Assembly (NCBI GenBank): GCA_030599445.1
Contig: JAUVOA010000081.1
Location: 1 to 6,867, forward strand
Direction: 5' to 3'
From: Atribacterota bacterium
GTDB taxonomy: Bacteria; Atribacterota; Phoenicimicrobiia; Phoenicimicrobiales; Phoenicimicrobiaceae
Length of the DNA: 6,867 nt
Numbering within the stretch: position 1 is the stretch's first letter; each line of letters opens with the position of its first letter. A model generated the notes under the pieces. The model did not search any database and was not told the origin of the DNA. It saw only the letters and a program-made list of their open reading frames with translations. A program made the position numbers and the translations under genes. Shown in pieces: positions 1 through 4,880 of the stretch.

Positions 1-78
1 ACTCCAGATTAGCACAAAGGCGACAAAAGCACTGATTATATGATAAATGATCATAATCACCAAATTGATGGTTGTCAT
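1..78 (-). CDS. Small membrane protein, N-terminal 26 residues (partial)
   Basis: The reading frame starts at the ATG read from 78 down and runs off the left edge of the window with no stop. The ATG follows a good ribosome site (AAGGAGAG, about 8 nt upstream). The visible residues are almost all hydrophobic (MTTINLVIMIIYHIISAFVA...) and form one membrane helix, with no signal-peptidase site visible. It lies 55 bp downstream of the permease gene on the same strand, so it is probably the third gene of that operon. A small helical partner such as a DctQ-like subunit is possible but cannot be shown from 26 residues. Coding is fairly sure from the ribosome site and context; the function is unknown. 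Confidence 0.6.
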   Translation of the reverse strand, partial: MTTINLVIMIIYHIISAFVAFVLIWS

Positions 79-133
79 TTTATTCTCTCCTTTTTAAGTT
101 TATGAGATTTTCCTTACCTGTCAAAATGCTTTA

Positions 134-1420
134 TTAACCTACCAGAAAGCTCAATTGTTTACTGAAGATAATAAAAAGGGTGCAAACAAATAATATGATT
201 AGCATCGGTACCAGACAGGTTTTTACAAACTCCCCGTAATAGCTCCCCTGGTATTTAAGTTCTATTACTGTTGCTCTTCCTACCACGGCAGTCGGTGGAA
301 GACAATCCCCCAGTGGCCACATTACTGCCATTGCCGATAAGGCAATAATGGGATTTAGTCCCTTCATATTAAAGAGCAGTATCAGGGGGACACCGAGCAG
401 TGGGGCAACGGCATACTGCACCAGCCCTTCAGACCAGGGTAGGATCAGCCAGAGGGTGGCAAATAATACGGTTAGGGGTAAGGTCACCACCCCCAGGGAA
501 ATAAGTCCCCGGGCTCCGCTTAAGGCCATAATTTGAATGAGAACGCCCACCACAATCATTATCCCCACCAAAGGGATAAGCTGGCGTATAGTACCACTGG
601 CAATTTGCAAAATGGGAAGTTTTTTCGGACTAATTAAGACTACGGTAATAGCTGAAATAATAAACATTAAAGGTAATCCCAGGATCGGCATCTGAAAGGG
701 CCAAATCCTGCCTGCTACTACTAAAACAAAAAACACCAGGAAAGGTAATATTACTTTAAAAAAGTTCATTTCTTTAGGGGGAACAGGTAATTCCTTCAAT
801 GCTTTTTCCAAGTCAACTGCCTTCCCTTTCCATCCCAGGATAAACATAGAAAGAAGAGCTCCACTAACTGTTATAAGCAACAGTGGCCTCATAAATCCAA
901 CGTAGGGCATATTTGATCCAGCAGCTGCCATCATTGCCCATAGATTAATGGGTGGTGCAGCTGCACTCATGGCAGCACAGAGAAATATTATGGCAGCAGT
1001 TCTAGTCTCCGATATGCCCATGTAAATAAGAACAGTTCCTACCAGTGTACCAGCAATTAAGACAGTCACCGCCCCCGCTCCAGTTAAAGCTCCAGGAACC
1101 AAAAGAACCAGGGCAAGTAATAAAAGACAAATAAAACGTTGCTTATGGAAAGTGGTAATAATACTTCTTATTATGTAAGTTACTCCCCCTGCTTCTTTAA
1201 GAAGATTCATAAAGAATGTAGCAGTAATAAAGATCAAACAAACATCATAATAAGTGAAGGCACCATCCACAATATGCCGAACAGGAATACCTGCACCATG
1301 AGCCAGGGCTCCGGCAATTGCCGCCACAAACATAGATAACTCAATGGTTAACTTTAGTAATCTGGCTACTGCAAAAGCCACCGCCATTACAACCAAAATC
1401 ATACCAGCATGAATAAACAT
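134..1420 (-). CDS. TRAP/DctM-like large permease (ion transporter superfamily)
   Basis: This is a 428-residue polytopic inner-membrane protein, the usual length of a TRAP large subunit (DctM, about 425). About 10-12 hydrophobic segments run from residue 5 to 425, with a polar cytoplasmic-type loop near 197-220. Each half carries the Pro-Pro re-entrant signature of this superfamily: AAAPPIN at 153-159 and GDCLPPTAV at 371-379, the first preceded by the Gly-rich TGAGAVTVL at 113-121. Such proteins move organic acids or similar solutes using a sodium gradient; the substrate cannot be read from the sequence. The ATG sits 5 nt after a strong AGGAGG. It lies 77 bp downstream of the exported DUF6305-like gene and upstream of a small membrane protein, with no DctP or DctQ in view. 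Another ion-transporter family, such as a CitM-like carrier, is the main alternative. Confidence 0.8.
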   Translation of the reverse strand: MFIHAGMILVVMAVAFAVARLLKLTIELSMFVAAIAGALAHGAGIPVRHIVDGAFTYYDVCLIFITATFFMNLLKEAGGVTYIIRSIITTFHKQRFICLLLLALVLLVPGALTGAGAVTVLIAGTLVGTVLIYMGISETRTAAIIFLCAAMSAAAPPINLWAMMAAAGSNMPYVGFMRPLLLITVSGALLSMFILGWKGKAVDLEKALKELPVPPKEMNFFKVILPFLVFFVLVVAGRIWPFQMPILGLPLMFIISAITVVLISPKKLPILQIASGTIRQLIPLVGIMIVVGVLIQIMALSGARGLISLGVVTLPLTVLFATLWLILPWSEGLVQYAVAPLLGVPLILLFNMKGLNPIIALSAMAVMWPLGDCLPPTAVVGRATVIELKYQGSYYGEFVKTCLVPMLIILFVCTLFIIFSKQLSFLVG

Positions 1421-1497
1421 TTTATCCTCCTTCGTATAATTGTTTAAAGAATTTCATAAAAACTAATTAGCTAACACTTATATTGGGAGGTAGAATC

Positions 1498-2115
1498 CTA
1501 TTCCTCCATACTAAATAACTTTTTAAAGACATCAGTAAGGTCTAAAGTTTCTTTAAAGGTAATTATCGGAATATCAAGTTCTTCGGCTGCTTTAGTGAAA
1601 TATCCATCTTCGTTGCTATCTTCTCTTATCAGCAGAAGCTTTGATTCAGGGATAACTAAAGTAATAGAAGCAGCATCTGTTGCATCAACTCTTCTGGCCA
1701 TTCCCTCAATATGTGCACCAATGATCAAGATGCCTTCTTTTTTAGCCTCATCGATAACTGCTTTTATTCTTGCTACCTCAATGTCTATATCAACTCCGGC
1801 TGCTCCCATCCCCTTCATACTGGTACCTGTGGTGATGAGTAGAGTTTTGTAAGGTTTTCCTGCATCTGCTTTGGCCTTTAAATCTTCCGCGGTTAAGAGG
1901 TCTTTCCGGTCGCAGGGGAGTTTAATCTGTTTGGATAAGAGCCAGACCATTAGAGCTCCGGGACTCTGTCCACAAGTAGTAACAATTACAGGTGGCTCAA
2001 CTTTAGGAATAGAAGGCTGTTCAGTAGCAAAGCTTATCAAAGATAAACCTAGGAACAGGCCAAGGGTAAAAACGAGAACCAGGTTAAAAATTGCAAATTC
2101 TTTTTTCTTTAACAT
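1498..2115 (-). CDS. Exported DUF6305-like protein linked to the TRAP-like permease
   Basis: This is a 205-residue protein. Residues 1-30 form a typical export signal: MLKKKEF, a hydrophobic core at 9-29, and a possible cleavage after LISFA (30). It could instead be a membrane anchor, because no lipobox Cys is seen. The mature part looks like an alternating beta/alpha (Rossmann-like) domain: strand PPVIVTTCGQSPG (41-53), strand TLLITTGTSMKGMGAAGVDI (91-110), helix 114-127, strand ILIIGAHIEGMARRVDATD (129-147), strand ITLVIPES (151-158) and strand IPIITF (182-187). Cys48 and Cys68 could form a disulfide. I recall this pattern as DUF6305, often found beside TRAP-like permeases. A solute-binding or accessory role is inferred. 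The ATG is 8 nt from AGGAGGA. It is the first gene of the operon and is preceded by an attenuator-like leader. Confidence 0.72.
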   Translation of the reverse strand: MLKKKEFAIFNLVLVFTLGLFLGLSLISFATEQPSIPKVEPPVIVTTCGQSPGALMVWLLSKQIKLPCDRKDLLTAEDLKAKADAGKPYKTLLITTGTSMKGMGAAGVDIDIEVARIKAVIDEAKKEGILIIGAHIEGMARRVDATDAASITLVIPESKLLLIREDSNEDGYFTKAAEELDIPIITFKETLDLTDVFKKLFSMEE

Positions 2116-2177
2116 CTTATAAATCCTCCTTTTATTTTAAAAATAGTAGAATCAATCTTTTTTAAAATCTCTTAAAA

Positions 2178-2217
2178 GCAAAAAGCCCTGGCTAAACCTT
2201 ACGCCAGGGCTTTTTGC
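2178..2217 (-). terminator. Strong intrinsic terminator hairpin in the leader of the DUF6305-permease operon
   Basis: There are perfect 15-bp arms: GCAAAAAGCCCTGGC (2178-2192) and its complement (2203-2217), around a 10-nt loop. Read on the minus strand, a GC-rich stem is followed by TTTTTGCTTTT, the form of an intrinsic terminator. The symmetric A/T flanks could let it act on both strands. It sits 62 bp upstream of the DUF6305-like start codon, so it either ends a transcript coming from the right or acts as an attenuator for the transport operon. Confidence 0.75.
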
Positions 2218-2223
2218 AAAAAC

Positions 2224-2252
2224 TTGCAATTTGTTACTAATTTTGATACACT
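2224..2252 (+). promoter_or_regulatory. Possible sigma-70/sigma-A promoter, plus strand
   Basis: TTGCAA (2224-2229) and TACACT (2247-2252) each match the consensus at 4 of 6 bases and are spaced by the ideal 17 nt. It is the only plausible start for a transcript ending at the plus-strand terminator 2317-2355. The match is moderate and could be chance. Confidence 0.35.
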
Positions 2253-2258
2253 ACTAAA

Positions 2259-2355
2259 TTACAAGTCTATCGATTGTGTTAGCTGGCTCTAGGCAATTGA
2301 TGTAAGGCTTGTTACGCCCCTTGGTCGTTAGACCAAGGGGTTATTTTTATTTTTT
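2259..2355 (+). ncRNA. Candidate small RNA of about 95 nt
   Basis: The stretch between a plausible plus-strand promoter (2224-2252) and a very good plus-strand intrinsic terminator (2317-2355) has no open frame worth the name. A transcript would run from about 2259 to about 2350. No other plus-strand gene exists in the window to use that terminator, which is the main reason to propose it. The RNA would be antisense to the start of the minus-strand leader of the DUF6305-permease operon, including the proposed antiterminator segment 2302-2310. I recognise no known RNA family in it. Confidence 0.3.
2317..2355 (+). terminator. Strong intrinsic terminator, plus strand
   Basis: CCCCTTGGTC (2317-2326), loop GTTA and GACCAAGGGG (2331-2340) form a perfect 10-bp stem followed by TTATTTTTATTTTT. 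On the minus strand the stem lacks a T tract, so it works only for plus-strand transcripts, although every recognised gene here is on the minus strand. Confidence 0.75.
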
Positions 2356-2363
2356 AGGTAAAT

Positions 2364-2417
2364 ATTAAAAGACAGAGCAAGAAAATATTAATAATTTTCC
2401 TTACTCTGTCTTTTAAT
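2364..2417. repeat. Inverted repeat overlapping the end of the small gene; possible terminator
   Basis: Perfect 14-bp arms ATTAAAAGACAGAG (2364-2377) and CTCTGTCTTTTAAT (2404-2417) flank a 26-nt centre. The centre continues the stem with one bulge (AAG-AAAAT against ATTTT-C-CTT). The stop codon of the minus-strand gene (2388-2390) and its last eight or so codons lie inside. On the minus strand it is followed by TTTTAATATTT, so it may be the terminator of that gene. It could equally be the end of a mobile element. Confidence 0.6.
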
Positions 2418-2612
2418 CTGAGAGATTTTTTCTGCAAATATGAAATTGCCCAACTCTGTCATTCTACCTAAAAGAAATTTCCTATCATTAGGAAATTGCA
2501 CCTTCGGTGTTTTTAAATAATAAAAACTTTCCAGAGTTCTGTCTGGTAATAGTCCTTTTGCCTGAAAGTCTAAATACACTTCATATCTTGTACCTTCGGC
2601 TCCCTTTTTCAT
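2388..2612 (-). CDS. Hypothetical protein, 74 residues, not recognised
   Basis: I chose the ATG at 2612 because AGAGGAGA lies about 10 nt upstream. A GTG at 2639 in the same frame would add nine residues but has no ribosome site. The protein is compact and mixed in character, not low complexity: RYEVYLDFQAKGLLPDRTL near 8-26, ESFYYLKTPKVQFPNDRKF near 27-45, then a probable helix to the basic C-terminus KRQSKENY. There is no signal or membrane segment. The frame stays open without a start codon up to a TAG at 2736, so the gene may be the 3' part of a longer, damaged one. It lies between two inverted repeats (2364-2417 and 2666-2734) in otherwise non-coding DNA. I recognise no family and assign no function. 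Confidence 0.5.
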   Translation of the reverse strand: MKKGAEGTRYEVYLDFQAKGLLPDRTLESFYYLKTPKVQFPNDRKFLLGRMTELGNFIFAEKISQIKRQSKENY

Positions 2613-2665
2613 AGAAAAGGTCTCTCCTCTTACCTTCACACAGAATAACTTTATTAGATTTTTTA

Positions 2666-2734
2666 TTTTAACGAAATAATTCCTAAGTTCTTCGCTAACA
2701 GATAATTTTATTGTATTTAATTGTTTCGTTAAAA
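2666..2734. repeat. Inverted repeat upstream of the small gene
   Basis: TTTTAACGAAATAATT (2666-2681) and AATTGTTTCGTTAAAA (2719-2734) pair over 16 bp with one mismatch, around a 37-nt centre. The core TTAACGAAA recurs in a variant form, TTAGCGAAG, on the minus strand within the centre (about 2690-2699). Three related 9-mers just upstream of the small gene could be an operator, an RNA hairpin, or the end of a small element whose other end is 2364-2417. Confidence 0.5.
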
Positions 2735-2739
2735 ACTAT

Positions 2740-2991
2740 ATTTGTAAATTTGATAAAGTATAGTAATATAGTATCACTTATGGTATGATTTTAAATTATT
2801 AGAAAAGTAGTATAATATTAATATTGCGGTAAATGGCTTATCTCTTACATCTAAGATACATCAATTTGTGGTAATTTCGTTTCCTAGATATGTGCCACAT
2901 TGTGGGACATGTAACTATTATTGATTCTTTTTTATATTATATATCAAATTTCATAATTGTCAAATTCTTTTTGTGTCTTGTTATTAGCAAT
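2740..2991. other. AT-rich intergenic stretch with a 21-bp near-palindrome
   Basis: I see no coding frame or recognisable RNA gene here. The one structured spot is 2890-2910: arms ATGTGCCACA and TGTGGGACAT around a single T, complementary at 9 of 10 positions. It could be an operator or a decayed repeat. TATAAT occurs at 2811-2816 but without a convincing -35 box. Confidence 0.4.
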
Positions 2992-3265
2992 TAAAGGGGT
3001 CATGTTTTAATATTTGACATTCATATTTTAAAGGCTGTTATCACCTTTTGCATGTTCTCTTTTATTTCAGAATTCACTTTACTTTTTTGTTCGAATCTTT
3101 TGGCAGCCCGAGAAATCGCTAAATAATCCATCTTAAAAAGCTCACCTATTTTAGCGAGGGAAAGTGATAAAAAGCATTTTCAAGAGATAATCATAAGGGT
3201 CTAACCATGGTAAATTGATAGCAGATAGATTTAATTATGTCAAATGTTGAAACCTGACCTCTTTA
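2992..3265 (-). mobile_element. Internally deleted IS200-like (RAYT/REP-type) element with inverted ends
   Basis: The two ends are 29-bp inverted repeats, identical at 25 of 29 positions: left end 2992-3020 (TAAAGGGGTCATG...TTTGACAT), right end 3237-3265 (the complement of TAAAGAGGTCAGG...TTTGACAT). Ends of the type GGGGTCAGGT...TTTGACA are, as I recall, common around IS200-like/RAYT transposase genes. The only content is a transposase relic made of an N-terminal scrap joined to the C-terminal domain. With most of the gene gone it must be non-autonomous, like a MITE, or simply a decayed copy. No target-site duplication is obvious. It lies 18 bp from the broken gene downstream of the riboswitch. 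Confidence 0.65.
3021..3208 (-). pseudogene. Relic of an IS200-like transposase with C-terminal DnaA-type helix-turn-helix
   Basis: From the ATG at 3208 one frame reads MVRPL, a stop, then LSLENAFYH. This resembles the usual start of RAYT-type transposases (MARPLRIEYENAFYHVTSRG). Just after that, a second frame (3179-3021, ending in TGA) reads LAKIGELFKMDYLAISRAAK followed by RFEQKSKV. This is the DnaA-like helix-turn-helix tail seen in some of these transposases (IGELFG-x-SYSAVSKA-x-xRFE). The whole catalytic HUH/Tyr part between them is missing, and the join also shifts frame. An in-frame stop near the start adds to the damage. The family call is from motif memory, but both ends of the protein agree with it. 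It cannot encode an active enzyme. Confidence 0.65.
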
Positions 3266-3283
3266 TTCCTTTTGTGACTTGCT

Positions 3284-3478
3284 TTACCATCTTCCCCGTC
3301 TTTGCTTATTTGGCTTTAATTCCCTAATAGAATTATGGTAAGAACACAACCTGTGATAATAAGAGCTAATGTAGCTGTTAGCATATTTAAATAAAGATAT
3401 TTTTTCATGAAGATTTAGTTTATTTATTTTTTTCACATAAGATTGAAGTGTTGATTTAAATAACTTCAATTTAGTCAA
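3284..3478 (-). pseudogene. Riboswitch-controlled gene, probably a frameshifted 5' remnant
   Basis: A 64-codon frame begins at TTG (3478), 9 nt after a good GGGAGG ribosome site, and is the first frame downstream of the riboswitch terminator. Its product (MTKLKLFKSTLQSYVKKINK...) is basic and has no recognisable domain. An overlapping frame from ATG 3408 to TAA 3316 encodes 30 residues, MKKYLYLNMLTATLALIITG followed by CVLTIILLGN, a clear membrane segment. A basic leader KKINKLNLHEK running into that helix would be a normal start for a membrane sensor such as a chemotaxis receptor. I therefore suspect a frameshift near 3405-3385 and loss of the rest, with the transposon relic just downstream. 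The alternatives are a genuine 64-residue protein or a genuine 30-residue membrane peptide, the latter without a visible ribosome site. Confidence 0.4.
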
Positions 3479-3565
3479 GAAACATCGCCTCCCTTAATTG
3501 CTTAAGGTGGGTTGATACTATTGGAATGTTTCTGTTTGTTTAGAGAATACAAACTTGAAAAGAAT

Positions 3566-3618
3566 AAAAAAACTGCCCACCTTTTTTATCTTTGTAAAAT
3601 AAAAAAAATCGGCAGTTT
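3566..3618 (-). terminator. Riboswitch-linked intrinsic terminator
   Basis: On the minus strand AAACTGCC (3618-3611) pairs perfectly with GGCAGTTT (3577-3570). The stem then continues, after one G-G mismatch, through A-U, two G-U and eight more A-U pairs to a loop near 3598-3590. A run of seven T follows (3572-3566). The 5' arm is the same sequence that closes the aptamer's P1 helix, so aptamer and terminator exclude each other. Confidence 0.75.
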
Positions 3619-3690
3619 GGCGGTCATGTCACTAAAAGCGATTTAGACCCAAAACTTTGCGGCCTATCCTTTCGGATAGTGTACCTTTCT
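3609..3690 (-). promoter_or_regulatory. Cyclic-di-GMP class I (GEMM) riboswitch aptamer
   Basis: Read on the minus strand, the element has the GEMM-I layout. GGTA (3685-3682) pairs with the closing TGCC (3614-3611). A hairpin CTATCC-GAAA-GGATAG (3679-3664) carries the conserved GNRA tetraloop. Then come GCCGCAAAG (3663-3655) and GGTCTAA...CATGACC, a hairpin whose internal loop resembles the 11-nt tetraloop receptor (CUAA/AUG). The bases that contact the ligand in the known structure have counterparts: the second G of GG, the A of CAAA, and the C of the closing CC. The element binds the second messenger c-di-GMP in the leader of genes for motility, adhesion, chemotaxis or signalling. Because its P1 3' strand is also the 5' arm of the terminator 3618-3566, ligand binding should prevent termination (on-switch). 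The family call is from consensus memory, without a covariance search. Confidence 0.8.
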
Positions 3691-3703
3691 CAACTTTTCT
3701 TGG

Positions 3704-3720
3704 AGTATTACTTTAATACT
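3704..3720. repeat. Short perfect hairpin just upstream of the aptamer
   Basis: AGTATTA (3704-3710), loop of 3 nt and TAATACT (3714-3720) form a 7-bp stem. It would lie in the riboswitch transcript about 20 nt before the aptamer. It may help insulate aptamer folding or stabilise the 5' end; there is no T tract to make it a terminator. Confidence 0.4.
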
Positions 3721-3771
3721 TCACCTTCTTTTTAAAAATATTTTATAAATTATTTTCTTAATTTTTTGTTA

Positions 3772-3799
3772 TATATACTCTATACGACATAAATTTCAA
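3772..3799 (-). promoter_or_regulatory. Probable sigma-A promoter for the riboswitch transcript
   Basis: On the minus strand, TTGAAA (3799-3794) and TATATA (3777-3772) are spaced by 16 nt in very AT-rich DNA. The start point would be near 3765, about 75 nt before the aptamer. It is the best match I see between miaA and the riboswitch, but AT-rich DNA gives many near matches. Confidence 0.4.
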
Positions 3800-3917
3800 A
3801 AATCCTTCTTTTTGGAGAAAATATTTTAAAAATATTTTTGTAGTTTTGTAAATTGAGCCTCTACATATTGTTTTATAGGGGGTTCAATGAATTGAAGCAC
3901 TACAATTATTTTTCATT

Positions 3918-4880
3918 TTATTTAATGATGACAGGCGAGACGCCTGTCCTACGACTCCATATTTTTGATATTACTTCATTTTCGTTAGATTCATCCAGAT
4001 TTATCCATTCGATATTTTTCATTTTATTATTAAACCAAGTCATTTGCCTTTTAGCATAATGCCTGGTCTCTATCTTTATTAGATCAATAGCCTTTTCTTT
4101 CGTATATACACCGTTAAGATGCGTATTTAACTGTTTATAGCCTAAACCCTGCATTGAATTTAAATCATCATTATAACCCATTTCTCGTAACATTATAACC
4201 TCTTCTATGAATCCTTCTTTAATCATCTTATCAATTCTTAAATTAATTCTTTGATATAAATTCTCTCTATTTCTTTGAAATCCTATGATTTGATAATTAA
4301 ATTTTGGATTACTATCAGAAGATATTTTCTGTAAATGAGAGATGGTTTTACCGGTAGTTTTATACACTTCCAAGGCTCTGATTATCCTTCTTAAATCATT
4401 AGGTTCAATTTTTGAAGCAGAAATCGGGTCTATTTTAGATAATGTATTATATAAATATTTTTTACCGTGTGTTTTTGCCTCTTCTTCCAGGCTTTCTCTA
4501 TATGCAATATCCCTGGCAGGTCCCGCAAAAAGCGGATTAATTATTGAGGAGAGGTAAAGTCCGGAACCACCCACCAATATCGGTATCTTCCCCCTTTTAA
4601 TAACATCTAATATTATATCATTAGCCAAATTGCTATACTTTATAACATCAAAATTTTCTGATGGATCAACAATATCTATCATATGATGCTTTATTGCTTT
4701 TAATATGGTTTTATCAGGTTTAGCTGTCCCAATATCCATATATTTATATATTTGCATGGAGTCAGCAGAGATTATCTCTATATCAGGAATTTTTTGAGCT
4801 AATTTAGTGGAAATATTTGTTTTGCCTACCCCGGTTGGACCTATTAAAATTAACAAATTGCTGTCTTTATTGATAATCAT
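3918..4880 (-). CDS. miaA: tRNA dimethylallyltransferase MiaA
   Basis: This cytoplasmic enzyme transfers a dimethylallyl group to N6 of A37 in tRNAs that read UNN codons, giving i6A37. At 320 residues it has the normal length. The P-loop GPTGVGKT is at 14-21. The family motif DSMQIYKYMDIGTAKP is at 40-55 and includes the catalytic Asp40. HHMIDIVDP is at 65-73 and VGGSGLYL at 103-110. A DLRRIIRALEVY helix follows, and the C-terminal TRHYAKRQMTWF is at 272-283. Its ATG overlaps the TGA of miaB (ATGA, 4877-4880), so translation is probably coupled and the two act in sequence on the same base. The last residues, SRRTGVSPVIIK (309-320), are not family sequence: they are encoded by a palindromic repeat at 3930-3948 that has replaced the native 3' end. 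All catalytic motifs lie upstream of it, so the enzyme should be active. Confidence 0.97.
   Translation of the reverse strand: MIINKDSNLLILIGPTGVGKTNISTKLAQKIPDIEIISADSMQIYKYMDIGTAKPDKTILKAIKHHMIDIVDPSENFDVIKYSNLANDIILDVIKRGKIPILVGGSGLYLSSIINPLFAGPARDIAYRESLEEEAKTHGKKYLYNTLSKIDPISASKIEPNDLRRIIRALEVYKTTGKTISHLQKISSDSNPKFNYQIIGFQRNRENLYQRINLRIDKMIKEGFIEEVIMLREMGYNDDLNSMQGLGYKQLNTHLNGVYTKEKAIDLIKIETRHYAKRQMTWFNNKMKNIEWINLDESNENEVISKIWSRRTGVSPVIIK
3930..3948. repeat. Short palindromic repeat forming the 3' end of miaA
   Basis: GACAGGCG (3930-3937), loop AGA and CGCCTGTC (3941-3948) make a perfect 8-bp hairpin much richer in G+C than its surroundings. I recall the GTAGGACAGGCG-type palindrome as a dispersed repeat in several bacterial genomes, where it often yields the spurious peptide RRTGVSPV. 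Here that peptide is in frame with miaA, whose stop follows 12 bp later. As RNA it may also protect the 3' end of the miaB-miaA message. Confidence 0.7.

Larger units (their letters stand above)
2178..2310 (-). promoter_or_regulatory. Candidate attenuator leader: alternative pairing with the terminator
   Basis: On the minus strand, the 5' arm and loop of the terminator read CTGGC-GTAAGGTTT (2198-2194 at the 3' end). Upstream, AAGCCTTAC (2310-2302) can pair with GTAAGGTTT with one G-U, and GCCAG (inside 2281-2288) can pair with CTGGC. The two pairings are colinear, separated by 14 unpaired upstream bases. Forming them would break the terminator stem, as an antiterminator would. What signal might choose between the forms is not visible, and I recognise no known riboswitch aptamer. 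This is inference from complementarity only. Confidence 0.35.

Noticed and set aside
348..536. Plus-strand open frame of 62 codons
   Set aside because: It lies wholly inside the permease gene on the other strand, and its product is low in recognisable structure. The same applies to 1139-1339.
1595..2122. Two plus-strand open frames opposite the DUF6305-like gene
   Set aside because: They are antisense to a well-supported gene with a signal peptide and ribosome site; they have no ribosome sites or domains of their own.
2178..2217. tRNA or similar structured RNA gene
   Set aside because: It is a single long hairpin with no cloverleaf or TPsiC-like arm; it fits an intrinsic terminator.
3849..3900. 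Terminator of miaA
   Set aside because: TTGA...CCC and GG...TCAA can form a stem, but it has several mismatches, a long loop and no proper T tract.
3853..4059. Plus-strand frame of 68 codons with hydrophobic residues
   Set aside because: It is the complement of the miaA 3' end and the palindrome; the hydrophobic look comes from AT-rich antisense codons.
4342..4557. Plus-strand frame inside miaA
   Set aside because: It is fully antisense to conserved MiaA sequence.
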